Positions 22,301 to 31,651 of a stretch of DNA of 64,000 bases are shown piece by piece. Origin of the DNA: Diacronema lutheri. Its lineage: Eukaryota > Haptophyta > Pavlovophyceae > Pavlovales > Pavlovaceae. The position numbers and the translations under genes are program-made. Numbering within the stretch: the first letter of the stretch is position 1; each line of letters begins with the position of its first letter. The stretch lies in the NCBI GenBank assembly GCA_019448385.1, contig JAGTXO010000016.1, forward strand, positions 434,001 to 498,000, given 5' to 3'. A model generated the notes under the pieces. It was not told the DNA's origin and made no database searches. It worked only from the letters and a program-made list of their open reading frames with translations.

Positions 22301-23573
22301 GCGGGCTGCGCGCAAAGGTGCGGCGCGCGTCGCGCGCGCGCGCGCGCGCGCGCCTGCCGGTTGCACCGCCGTCCGCCGCGCGCCCACCGGTGGGCGCGGC
22401 GTGGCACGCGCCCACCGCGGCACGCACACGTCTGGTGTACGGTGACGTGCGAGGCTGCCCTTGGCAGAAGCGTTTCATCGCTCTCTCTGGATTTCATTCT
22501 GCCGCCATTGCCACCCTTCCCTCGCCCTTGCCCTTGCCCCTCGTTTTGTCCCTGCCCCCCCTCATCGCTCTCTCTGGATTTCATTCTGCCGCCATTGCCA
22601 CCCTTCCCTCGCCCTTGCCCTTGCCCCTCGTTTTGTCCCTGCCCCCCCCCCCCCCCCCCATCGCTCTCGTGATGGAATTATGCCCCCATCGCCCCTTACC
22701 CTTCCCTTCTACACCCCTCAGGTCGCGGAGCTCACAGAAGCGAGGCAGCGCTTGGCCGACGCGCTTGCTGAGATTGACGCGCTCCGTCAGCCGCCGCCGC
22801 AACCTGCCGCGGATGGGCAGCCGTTGCAGCCGTTGCAGCCGTTGCAGCCGTTGCAGCAGGCTTCGCAGCTGCCGCAGCTGCCGCAGCTGCAGGCGCCGCA
22901 GCCGCCGCCGCCGCAGCCGCAGCCGCAGCCGCCGCAGCAGCAGCCGCAGCCACCGCCGCCGCTGACGTTTGGCGGCGCCCTGCCCACCCCCAGCGTTACG
23001 ACCGCGCACGAGCCGGGTGCGGCGGCAGCCATCGTTCCGCCGCCAGCCGCGCCCGCGGGCACAGCGGGCAAACGGCGGCGCGGCGGCGCGGCGCAGCAAG
23101 CGGCGGGCGCGCAGCAGCTGACGCTGGGCGCGCAGACGGGCGCGCAGCCGGCCGACGCGGGCGCGGGCGCGGTGGCGAAGCGCGCACGCGGCGGGCGCGG
23201 GCGGGGCATCGCAGCGGCGTCCGCCGAGGCCGGCGGCCGTGGCGCCGGCAGGGGCGGCGCGGCACCGCCTGTACCCGCACCAGCCGTGCAGCACGTGGCA
23301 CAGCTGCACATGGCGGGCGCGGCGTTCGGCAGCATGGCGCCGCCGCCGCCGAACGCCGCGGACGCGCCTCGCGCAGAGCAGGCGCGCGACCCGGCGGGGG
23401 AGGCCGATGGCGGCGTGGGCGCGGAGGATGAGGACTTGGCCGGCGCGGAGCCGGAGGGCTCGGACTTGGGGGCGGCGGCGGTCGGCGCGGACGACAACGG
23501 GGCAGAGGTGGACGAGGACGACGTGACGCTAATGGCGGACGCAACCGATGCGGGCGCCCACGGTAGCGAGTAG
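16325..23573 (+). CDS. TPR: Nucleoprotein TPR / Mlp1-Mlp2-type nuclear basket protein
   Basis: Giant coiled-coil protein of the nuclear pore basket, involved in mRNA quality control and chromatin tethering. Six exons: 16325-20302, 20520-20661, 20991-21175, 21665-21766, 22003-22317 and 22722-23573, phases 0, 1, 0, 0, 0, totalling 1,857 residues. Most of residues 1-1,500 is heptad-rich Ala/Arg/Glu helix. Family anchors are ELESEVSAKVPLIQRM, FRDVDELLERNRQLLRL and the hallmark SELNVLRDSNTLLRSEL, rebuilt at exon 2. The last exon is Gln/Pro/Ala-rich and ends in an acidic tail, as in animal TPR. Several introns carry tandem repeats. An in-frame ATG at 16355 is an alternative start. The composition is so biased that an antisense frame stays open for 1,300 codons; it is a shadow. 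Confidence 0.88.
21433..21528. repeat. Six-copy 16-bp tandem repeat in a TPR intron
   Basis: Unit tttgtccggccgccat repeated about six times head to tail, the last copies one base shorter. It sits in the intron 21176-21664 of the TPR gene. The CGGCCGCCAT core recurs elsewhere in introns and near start codons of this window. Confidence 0.93.
22476..22649. repeat. 87-bp tandem duplication in a TPR intron
   Basis: Two adjacent, near-identical copies (22476-22562 and 22563-22649) beginning catcgctctctctgg and ending in a C run, followed by the first bases of a third copy at 22659. It lies inside intron 22318-22721. The near identity implies a recent duplication. Confidence 0.92.
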
Positions 23574-23649
23574 CGACGCGGGTGGGGGGGATGTCGCGTC
23601 GACCGTAATGAGGGAAAAGGTGTTTTTGAGTGACAGGACAGAATGATGA

Positions 23650-24585
23650 CTACCTCACACCGCACGCGTCGCCCTCCCACCAAAACGCCTGCGACGCGGC
23701 GGTGCGCTCCGTGAGCACGTCCACGCCGTCGTCCGTCACAAGCAGCGTGTGCTCGAACTGCGCGGAGCGCTTGCCATCGCGCGTTGTGACGGTCCAGCCG
23801 TCAGTCCACTCGAGGCAGCCATCGCTCCCCTCGTTGATCATGGGCTCGATCGTGAAGCAATGGCCGACCTCCATGACCGCCGACGACCCGAGCGCCGTCT
23901 TGTAGTGCAGCACGTTTGGCGGCTCGTGGAAGACGCGTCCGATGCCGTGGCCGCAAAACTGCTTGACGATCGAGTAGCCGAGCGGCTCAATGTGCTCCTC
24001 GATCACGCGGCCGATGTGCGCATAAGGCACGCCGGGCCCGCACGAGCCGATCGCCGCGCGCCACGCGTCGTGCGTCGCCTTGACGAGCGCTTTCGCCGGC
24101 TCGTCGACATGGCCGACGAGGACCATCTCGGACAGATCGCCGTGCACGCCGCCGTAGAAGCACGAAACGTCGATGTTGAGGATGTCGCCGTCGCGCAGCG
24201 CGGTGTCGTCCGGGATGCCGTGGCAGATGACCTCGTTGAGCGAGATCGCGCTCGCCTTTGGGAAGCCGCGGTAGCCGAGCGGCGACGGGTATGCGCCGCG
24301 CGCAATCGCCTCAGCGTGCACGACCGCGTCAATCTCGTCGGTCGTCACGCCCGCACGCGCCGCCGCGACCGCGCAGTCGAGCACCTCGCGCGAGATCCGC
24401 GACGCCTCGCGCATCGCGTCGGCGAGCGCGCCAGTCTTGGCGTCGATGGAGAGGCGGCCGTGCTTGGGCACGCCGTCGTCGGCGTAGTCGGGCCGGGCGA
24501 TGTGCGGCGGCACAGCGCGCGGCGGCACGCGCTTGCCCGGGCGCAGGCGCCCCGAGTACTTGGCGCCGAGCAGCCGGCGGTACAT
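23650..24585 (-). CDS. Methionine aminopeptidase type 1 (organelle-like)
   Basis: Metalloprotease that removes initiator Met from new proteins. Single exon, 311 residues from the ATG at 24585. The pita-bread fold ligands are present: Asp in GDILNIDVSCFYGG and VHGDLSEM, His in FCGHGIGRVFHEPPN, Glu in CFTIEPMINEG and in AQFEHTLLV. No N-terminal zinc finger is seen, and the short basic leader (YRRLLGAKYSGRLRPGKR) resembles the plastid/mitochondrial MAP1 group. The frame stays open upstream without another ATG, so a longer transit peptide from an upstream exon is possible. The stop is 76 bases from the convergent TPR stop. Confidence 0.9.
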   Translation of the reverse strand: MYRRLLGAKYSGRLRPGKRVPPRAVPPHIARPDYADDGVPKHGRLSIDAKTGALADAMREASRISREVLDCAVAAARAGVTTDEIDAVVHAEAIARGAYPSPLGYRGFPKASAISLNEVICHGIPDDTALRDGDILNIDVSCFYGGVHGDLSEMVLVGHVDEPAKALVKATHDAWRAAIGSCGPGVPYAHIGRVIEEHIEPLGYSIVKQFCGHGIGRVFHEPPNVLHYKTALGSSAVMEVGHCFTIEPMINEGSDGCLEWTDGWTVTTRDGKRSAQFEHTLLVTDDGVDVLTERTAASQAFWWEGDACGVR

Positions 24586-24862
24586 GGCCACGATGGCGGC
24601 GAGGCAAGTTCCAATTGTTGTCCGGGCGAGTTTCGCGGGCGGCCCTTGGCAACCAGCCGCCGGCCTTGGCCCGGTGCAGACGCGAGCCGCAGCCACGGAG
24701 CACTTCGTCCTAACGCACGGCGGGGGTGCGCGCGGCGCGACGTGCACGCCGATCTCGCGTCGGCACTCACGCGCCACCAACCCGTGTCGCGCGCGCGCGC
24801 CGGCGGCGTGCGCAGGCGCGATTGCGCCTCAGGTGCAAGGCCTGCGCGGGCTTCCGCCGCGG

Positions 24863-27553
24863 ATGGGCCAGCACGTGCTGCCAGATATGCAGCTGGGGGT
24901 GCACCACGGGCAGATGATGCCTATGCTGCACCACCACCACTACGTGGGTACGCCCCAGCCCGCCATCCCGTACATGCCGCACGCGGCGATCGCGAGCCCG
25001 CTGCACGCGCGCCACGTGCTCTCGCTGCAGGCCGCAGCGATGCAGCACCAGGTGCAGCCTGCAGCGCTGCTGAGCAAGGAGGCGGACGCGATGGGCGCGC
25101 TTGGTAGGGTCACTCACGGCGTGCACGCCTCGCCCATGCAGCCCCCGCCCGGCGTGCTCGCGCCGCTGCACCTCGCGGGCGCGCCGTCCGCCGACGACGA
25201 CGACGGCGCCGGCGGCAAGGGCAAGACCGGCATCTCGAAGAAGGCGTGGACGCCCGAGGAGGACCAGATCCTCACGCGGATCGTCGAGCAGCACGGCGCG
25301 CAGAAGTGGTCAACCGTCTCCTCCTTCCTCCCCGGCCGCGTCGGCAAGCAGTGTCGGTGAGTCACCGCCTTCACCCCAGCCCCCTGCCGACACGGCGGCC
25401 AGGGCGCGTGACCCACTTCCGCCGCACTCCGGCCGTGGCGCGCGCCGGCAGCGCCGAGCGCGCGCGCCCATGCCGCGCCGCGCGCGCGCCGCGGCCGCTC
25501 ATCACCCTTCCGCGTCGCGCGCCCGCCCGCACCCTCGCGCGATCCGATCTGCAACGCGGCGTGCTGCGCGCGCAGCGAGCGTTGGTTTAATCATTTATCG
25601 GCCGACGTGAAGAAGGGCCAGTGGACCGAGGCGGAGGATCAGGCGATCATGGAGATGGTGGCGCGCTACGGGACCCACTGGTCGCAGATCGTCAAATTCA
25701 TGCCCGGGCGGACGGACAACGCGATTAAAAACCGGTGCGCGCTGCGCGCAGACCGCGCGCGACGGCGACCCTCGCGCGCGCCGCCGGTCGAACGCGCACG
25801 CTCTGGCGAGCGGGCACGCGCACGCCGCACGCCGCGTGCGCGGCGCGTCTGCTGCTGCCCCGAGGCAGGCGCGGCAGCCGCCATCGTGCACGATGGCTGA
25901 CCGGAAGCACGTCTCGACTTTTCACGATGGAGGGGGGCGGGTTCGCGCTCGCGCTCGCGCCGCCCGCGCACGCCGCAGTTACAACTCGGCAATCCGCAAG
26001 CAGAATCGTCTCGCCGCGCGCGCCGCCGGCCTTGCCGCGCAGCCGCGCAAGGAGGACGACGACGGCGGTGCGGGCTCGGCTGCGGACGGCGCGGCGGACG
26101 CGGGCGGTGGCGAGAGCGACGGGGGTGTGGACGGAGGTGTGGACGGAGGTGCGGACGGAGACGCGGACCTTGCACCGCCCGTGGACGGCGCGGACGGCGC
26201 GGACGGCGGCGTGGGCGCAAAGCCCCAGCAGTCGAAGAAGACGACGACCGTTACTGGCGGCGCCGGCGCGAGGGCCGACGGCGGGTCGGAGCGCGCGACC
26301 AACGCGGCCGCCTCGGCCGTCGACGATGGCGGCGGCGTTGGCGCGCAGGGACCCGCGGCCAAGAAGGCGGCGAAACGAAAGCGCGCGCGCGCGGCCGCGG
26401 CCGACGGCGGCGCCGACGCCGGCGCCGACGGAGGCGCCGACGGAGGCGCCGACGCCGACGCCGGCGCGGCGGAGGGAGGCGGGAGCGCTCGATTTCAAAA
26501 CCTCTCTAGCCGATTGGCCGCACACCCAACCGATTGCGCCGAGCGGCGCGAGCTGATCAAGCTCTTCATGCGCGAGCTGCGGGATGAGGGGTCGCGCGCC
26601 AACGGCGAGCACGGCGCCGATGCGCCCGCCGCCTCCCCCGCGCCCGCCGGCGACGCGCTGGACACGCACTTGAGCAACGCGTGGGACGTGCGCGCGCCGC
26701 CACCGCCACCGCCGCCGCCACCGCCGCCGCACGCACGCACGCCGCGCGCGCCGCACGGGTGGGCGGCGCCCGCCGTCTCGTATCGCGCCGCGCGCGCGCA
26801 CTGCCACACAAAGCTAAGTGCGCGCGCGCTCTGTGCTGCCGCTGCCGCCGCTGCTGCCGCCGCTGCTGCCGCCGCCGCGCGCCGCGCGCCGCGCAGGCGG
26901 CGATGCGGGACGGCTGCCCGAGCGCGCGCAAGGAGGAGGCGCCCCACGCCAGCGCGACTTTTGACTTTTCGCTCGTGCTGCCCGCGGAGGTGCCGCCGCC
27001 ATGCGCGCGCACGGGCCTTCGTATTGAGGCGCCTTCCGTTGGACAGTCGATTGTGGGCGGGGATGGCGGCGGCGGCGACGGAGCGCACGGTGGCCTGCCG
27101 AGCCTTCCGAGGGCGGGCGGGCAGAGCCGCGCGCCCGCGCTCGTCGTGAACCTGCAGCTCGACGGCGGACACGCGGCGCGCGCGCCTGACACGGCGACGG
27201 CTGCGAAGGAGATCTTGAGCAACTTTGCTCTCGAGTCAGCGTGCGGCGAGCAGGGCGGCGCGGCGGGCGGCTCGTGCGCGCGCGCCGGCCAACTCGGCCT
27301 CTCCGGAGCCCCCGGCGCGCCCGGCGCGCACCGGCCACCGACGGGCAAGCAACGCGCGCCGCCGGCCGGCTCGGCCGCGGAGGGCGGCAGCTGCGACGCA
27401 GCCGGCGGCGGCGGCGGCGGCGGCGACTGGATGGCCACGTACACTGGCTTCAACAAGCAGGCGCGCGAGGGCGCCGGCGTGGGCGGCGTCACGGGCCTCT
27501 CGCCCGCGCTCACGCCGTCAAATTTGAGCGACTTCCTCATCGATGCCTTTTAA
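24863..27553 (+). CDS. R2R3-like MYB DNA-binding protein
   Basis: Transcription factor with two MYB repeats. Exons 24863-25356, 25576-25734, 25979-26687 and 26897-27553 join in phases 2, 2 and 0 to give 672 residues. Repeat 1 begins KKAWTPEEDQILTRIVEQHG and runs through GRVGKQCRERWFNHL across the first join. Repeat 2 has GQWTEAEDQAIMEMVARYG, THWSQIVKFMPGRTDNAIKNR and the third helix. The three-Trp spacing is intact in both. The N-terminus is His/Met/Gln-rich; the C-terminal 440 residues are Gly/Asp/Ala-rich with a basic AAKRKRARAAA patch. The frame is open upstream to an ATG at 24584, which overlaps the MAP1 start codon, so the true start may lie further 5'. Confidence 0.88.
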
Positions 27554-27657
27554 AACTCGATTTTTGTCTGCCAGCGCCTCGCCTGCTCGTCAGCGTGCTC
27601 GTCATCCGCTTGCCACTCCGGCGCCGTCCGCTCTTGCGCAGACAAGGCGATTTCAAA

Positions 27658-29697
27658 TCAGCACGCCACGACCGACAGTACCTTAAACTTGCACGCGCGC
27701 CCGCCCTCGCCGCCCGGCGCGTGCGAGCAATTGCACCGTTCGCAGACAAGGGACACGAAGAGGGTCGCGGTGGCGTAGGGCGGGATGCCAAAGCCGACCA
27801 CGCCGGCGAACGACGCGGCCCACACGCGCCGCGCCATCGCGTAGTTCTGCATGCGCTCGTCGTCCGCTTTGATCGCGAGCACCGCGGTCTGGGAGACGCG
27901 CACGCCGTCGTTTCGCCTCGCGCGCAGCCTCGCGCGGTTGGCGAGCCACGGCTTGCGGTGCGGCAGCGGCGGCGGCGGGCCGGGCTGGCCGGGCGGCGCG
28001 CGCATCGCCACGTCGCGCATGCTCAGCTCGACCGTGCCAAGAGATTCGTCATAGCCGCGCAAATAGGCGAACGTGATGCGCGGCCGCGCGCCGAACTTGA
28101 GCGCAAATTCGACCGTCGACGTCGAGGGGCCGGTCGTAATCCAGCCCGGCTTGTCGGGCCGGTCCTCGTACAGCGACCAGTTGCCCGCGCTTATGCGCAC
28201 ACCGCCGCCGTCGCCACCGCTGTCGCCACCGCCACCGCCGCCACCGCCGCCGCCACCGCCGCCGCCGCCACCGCCGCCACCGCCGCCGCCGCCGCCGCCA
28301 CCGCCGCCACCGCCGCCGCCGAGCACTTTGCTCGGCGGCGCGTCCACAGCGCCGCGCGCGTTCGCCTCGGCCGCGGCCGCGGCCGCACGCGCCGCGCTCC
28401 GCGCGCGGGCAAAGCGCTCGGCGGCCAAGAAGGACGCGGAGGGGCGCTCACACACCTCCGTCTCGGCGAGCAGGTCAGCCGGCGACTTTGGCGGCGGCAG
28501 CTGCTGCTGCTCGCTGGCGTCGGCTGGCGCGCCGCTGCCGCCGCCGCCGCGGACGGCGCCTTCGACGCGCGCCGCGGAGAGTGCGAGGGGCGATGGCGGC
28601 GCGGCGCACAGCTGCGCAAAGAGCGAAATGGCGGTGTATAGGCCCACATCGGCAATCAGCTGGTGCGTGGTCCACGACGGGTGCGGGCTGCACTCGTGCC
28701 CGCCGCGCGGCGCGACCGGCGCGTGCTCAGCCGACGCGGCCGCGGCGCCGTCGACGTCCGCGACCGCCGGGCCGGGCAGCCCGCAGTGCAGGCCCCATGC
28801 GAGGTTCCAGTCGCGCACAGCGAGAGCGTAACGCATGTGCGGCACGCCGTAGCGCGCGGCGATCGCGTACGCCGCCGGGATCGGATTGGGCGTGCGCGCG
28901 TCGCGCCCCGCGTACGTCTCGGCCAACCACAGCGCGATGCGCGGGTGCGCGCGTAGCATGTATCGCACAAACGCCTCGACCGCAGCGGTGAGGCGCGGCA
29001 GCCCACTCATGCCAACCTCCCACGCGTCGTTCACCGAGTAGTCGAAGAGGAGGAGGGTGGGCATTCCACCCGCCGCCTCCTCGCCGAACCGGCCTACCAT
29101 CGCCGGCAGCGACGCGAGCACGCCCTCGCTCGTCGTGCCGCCCGCCGCGAGCGACGTGTACTCGACCCGCGGGGGCCGACCCGGAATGCCGCCCGCGCCC
29201 GACCTGCGGTAGTTTCGCGCGAGCGCGTCGACGAGGCGCTTGGCGTAGGTACAGGTCGGGCTCCAGCGCGGCTCAATCCGGTCGTCGCAGCATCCGCCCG
29301 CGAGCATCGAGCCGCCGAGTACGAGGACCTGCAGGTCGGGCGCGCCGGCCGTGCCCGCGGACGCGGCGATGGGCGGACCCGGCGCGCGCGCGGGCGGCTG
29401 CGCGCGCGCGGCGCCCATCAGGCCACGTAGCACGTTCTCCCACGCCTCGCGCTGCGCGCAGCTCATCGCGCGCACCGCCGCGCTCGCGTTGCGCGCGGTG
29501 AGCGCGCCGCCCGACGACGCGAGGTCGAGGTCGAGCACCTGGCGCGGGTTGATCTTTTTGGGGAGCTTCTTGGTGCGGAACGGCACAATGGGGCGCGCGT
29601 GCACCGCGCGGCACTGCTCCAGCTCGGCCGGCGCGAGCTCGCTGCCGCCCGAGCGCGCGTGCAGCGCGAAGCACAGCGCGAGGCCGAAGCGTTGCAT
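27658..29697 (-). CDS. SGNH-hydrolase-type secreted protein with long poly-Gly linker
   Basis: Single-exon frame of 679 residues from the ATG at 29697; ATGs at 29721 and 29766 are alternatives. A hydrophobic leader (MQRFGLALCFALHARSGG) suggests secretion. SGNH blocks are QVLVLGGSMLAGGC (Ser after GG rather than GD), LLFDYSVNDAWEVG and an end block SPHPSWTTHQLIAD. A linker of about 36 uninterrupted glycines (about 28212-28320) separates this from a C-terminal domain containing WITTGPSTSTVEFALKFG and ITFAYLRGYDESLGTVELSM, a beta-rich module I do not recognise by name. The last 30 residues contain a CERCNCSH Cys cluster. The stop is 104 bases from the convergent MYB stop. Confidence 0.8.
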   Translation of the reverse strand: MQRFGLALCFALHARSGGSELAPAELEQCRAVHARPIVPFRTKKLPKKINPRQVLDLDLASSGGALTARNASAAVRAMSCAQREAWENVLRGLMGAARAQPPARAPGPPIAASAGTAGAPDLQVLVLGGSMLAGGCCDDRIEPRWSPTCTYAKRLVDALARNYRRSGAGGIPGRPPRVEYTSLAAGGTTSEGVLASLPAMVGRFGEEAAGGMPTLLLFDYSVNDAWEVGMSGLPRLTAAVEAFVRYMLRAHPRIALWLAETYAGRDARTPNPIPAAYAIAARYGVPHMRYALAVRDWNLAWGLHCGLPGPAVADVDGAAAASAEHAPVAPRGGHECSPHPSWTTHQLIADVGLYTAISLFAQLCAAPPSPLALSAARVEGAVRGGGGSGAPADASEQQQLPPPKSPADLLAETEVCERPSASFLAAERFARARSAARAAAAAAEANARGAVDAPPSKVLGGGGGGGGGGGGGGGGGGGGGGGGGGGGGGGGDSGGDGGGVRISAGNWSLYEDRPDKPGWITTGPSTSTVEFALKFGARPRITFAYLRGYDESLGTVELSMRDVAMRAPPGQPGPPPPLPHRKPWLANRARLRARRNDGVRVSQTAVLAIKADDERMQNYAMARRVWAASFAGVVGFGIPPYATATLFVSLVCERCNCSHAPGGEGGRACKFKVLSVVAC

Positions 29698-29764
29698 CGC
29701 GCCTCGCCCCCCCGGCGCCATCGTGCCCACCCGGAGAAACGTGCGCTCGCGCGGCAGTGCGGCC

Positions 29765-31549
29765 ATGGCTGGCGTAATGAGGCAGCCGCGTCTTCGCACG
29801 GCGCTCGTCGCCGCTGCGCTCGTCGCGCTGGTGGAGGGCGGCGCGCGCGCGCGGCTTGCGCGGGCCGGCGCGCCGAGCCGGCCGCCGCTGCGCCGCGCCC
29901 GGCCGGCGGCCGCCGCCTCTGCCGAGCCTTCGCTCGCGCAGACGCGCGTCGCGATCGCCGGCGGCGGTGTCGGCGGGCTATTTGCCGCGCTCTGTCTCCT
30001 GAAGAAGGGCTTCGATGTGACGGTGTACGAGCGGACGGACGCATTCAAGCGGTTTGGCGGGCCGATCCAACTCGCCTCGAACGCCCTCTCCACCTTCCAC
30101 GCCGTCGACCCGCAGCTGCTCGCGCGCGTGATGGGCAAATTCACGTACACGGGCACGCGCGCGTGCGGCATCAAGGATGGGCTGCGCTCCAAGGGCTTCG
30201 CGATGGGCGGCGACAACTTGGCATACCTATGGGACCCGTCGGTTGGCGCCGATTGGTACGTCCGCTTCCCGCTCAAGCCGTGCGCCGACTTGTGGAACTT
30301 GCCGTACACGGGCGTGATCGATCGGCCGGACCTTCAGGAGATCCTGCTCGACGCGTGCCGCGCGCTCAAGCCGGACTTCATCCGGAACGGCGAGGCGGTG
30401 CTGAGCTACGCGCAACCCGCGGCGCCGGGCGGCGACGGCGGGGTGACGCTCACGCTCGCGTCCGGCGCGACCGCCGCCGCCGACGTGCTCGTCGGCTGCG
30501 ACGGGATCTGGTCGTCGGTCCGGTCGCAAATGTACGGCGAGACGCGCGGCGAGCTGCGCAAGGGCGGCAGGGAGCGGCAGGGGTGCACCTACTCGGGCTA
30601 TACCGTATTTGCCGGCGAGACCGTCCTCCCGCTGCCCGACTACTACGAATGCGGTTACAAGGTTTACATTGGCCCCAAGCGTTACTTTGTGACGAGCGAT
30701 GTCGGCGGTGGGCGCGTGCAGTGGTACTCGTTCTTCGCGACCGAGCCCGGGATGAAGCGCGCGCGGAGCGGGTGGGGCGCGGACGGCGGCGCGGGCGGCG
30801 CGAGCGCGGACGGCGTCGTCGGCTACCTCAAGGGCCTCCACGCCGGCTGGTCGGACGAGGTGCACGCAGTGCTCGACGCCACGTCCGATGCGTCCATCGA
30901 ACAGCGCGACCTCTACGACCGCCGGCCCGAGCTCTTCCGCTCGTGGTCGGACGGCGCCGTCACACTGCTCGGCGACGCGGTGCACCCGATGATGCCCAAC
31001 CTCGGCCAGGGTGGCTGCCAGGCCATCGAGGACGCCTACGTCCTCGCCGAGACGCTCGCGGCCGCGCTCGAGCCCGCCGCGCTCGACGCGCTCGCCGACG
31101 TGCCGGGCGCGCCAGGCGCCGATGGCGGCGGCCTCTCGGCGAGCGCGGCGCGCGGCGCGGCGGTGCGTGGCGCGCTGCAGCGCTACTACAAGGCGCGCAT
31201 CGCGCGCGCGTCCGCCGTCCAGATCCTCTCGCGCCTGGCGTCTGACTTGATCATCAACTTGTTCGACACGCCATGGTCGCCGCACGACGACAAGGGGACG
31301 GATTGGAAATCGTACCTCACCTTCTTCTGGAAGCCCGTGCTGCAGTATCTCGTCTTCCCCGCGCAGTTCGCCTTCTTGTACGCCTTCGCGCCCTCCGGCC
31401 GGATGGGCGCGCTGCCCGCGCAGCTCGAGGCCGCGTGGAAGGAGCGGCACCGCGCCGAGGCCGAGGCGGCGTTTGAGCATGCGCGCGGGCTCGGCAGCGC
31501 AACGGCGGCTGCGCAAGACGGGCCCAAGGCGAGCTTCATCAGCGAGTGA
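29765..31549 (+). CDS. ZEP: Zeaxanthin epoxidase (plastid)
   Basis: FAD monooxygenase that epoxidises zeaxanthin to antheraxanthin and violaxanthin in the plastid xanthophyll cycle. Intronless, 594 residues. Residues 1-45 form a hydrophobic segment then an Arg/Pro/Ala stretch, as in bipartite plastid-targeting leaders. The dinucleotide fold is VAIAGGGVGGLFAALCLLKK, followed by FGGPIQLASNALS, VLVGCDGIWSSVRSQMYGE and the second FAD motif TLLGDAVHPMMPNLGQGG. CTYSGYTVFAG and RYFVTSDVGGGRVQWYSF are typical of ZEP rather than other monooxygenases. The C-terminus is helical and may contact membrane. No FHA domain is present, unlike plant ZEP. The start codon overlaps an ATG on the other strand. Confidence 0.92.
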   Translation: MAGVMRQPRLRTALVAAALVALVEGGARARLARAGAPSRPPLRRARPAAAASAEPSLAQTRVAIAGGGVGGLFAALCLLKKGFDVTVYERTDAFKRFGGPIQLASNALSTFHAVDPQLLARVMGKFTYTGTRACGIKDGLRSKGFAMGGDNLAYLWDPSVGADWYVRFPLKPCADLWNLPYTGVIDRPDLQEILLDACRALKPDFIRNGEAVLSYAQPAAPGGDGGVTLTLASGATAAADVLVGCDGIWSSVRSQMYGETRGELRKGGRERQGCTYSGYTVFAGETVLPLPDYYECGYKVYIGPKRYFVTSDVGGGRVQWYSFFATEPGMKRARSGWGADGGAGGASADGVVGYLKGLHAGWSDEVHAVLDATSDASIEQRDLYDRRPELFRSWSDGAVTLLGDAVHPMMPNLGQGGCQAIEDAYVLAETLAAALEPAALDALADVPGAPGADGGGLSASAARGAAVRGALQRYYKARIARASAVQILSRLASDLIINLFDTPWSPHDDKGTDWKSYLTFFWKPVLQYLVFPAQFAFLYAFAPSGRMGALPAQLEAAWKERHRAEAEAAFEHARGLGSATAAAQDGPKASFISE

Positions 31550-31651
31550 GCCGGCATGGAGGGACTGCGGAGACAGCCCAGGTGCTTTGCTCCGCAGTCA
31601 GACAATTTCAGGATGAAAGTCACAATTTGAATTTGGGCAGGTTCGGCGGCG

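Noticed and set aside
24585-24780. Extension of MAP1 to a start at 24780
   Set aside because: That codon is TTG, and no ATG exists upstream of 24585 in the open frame; left as a possible spliced transit peptide.
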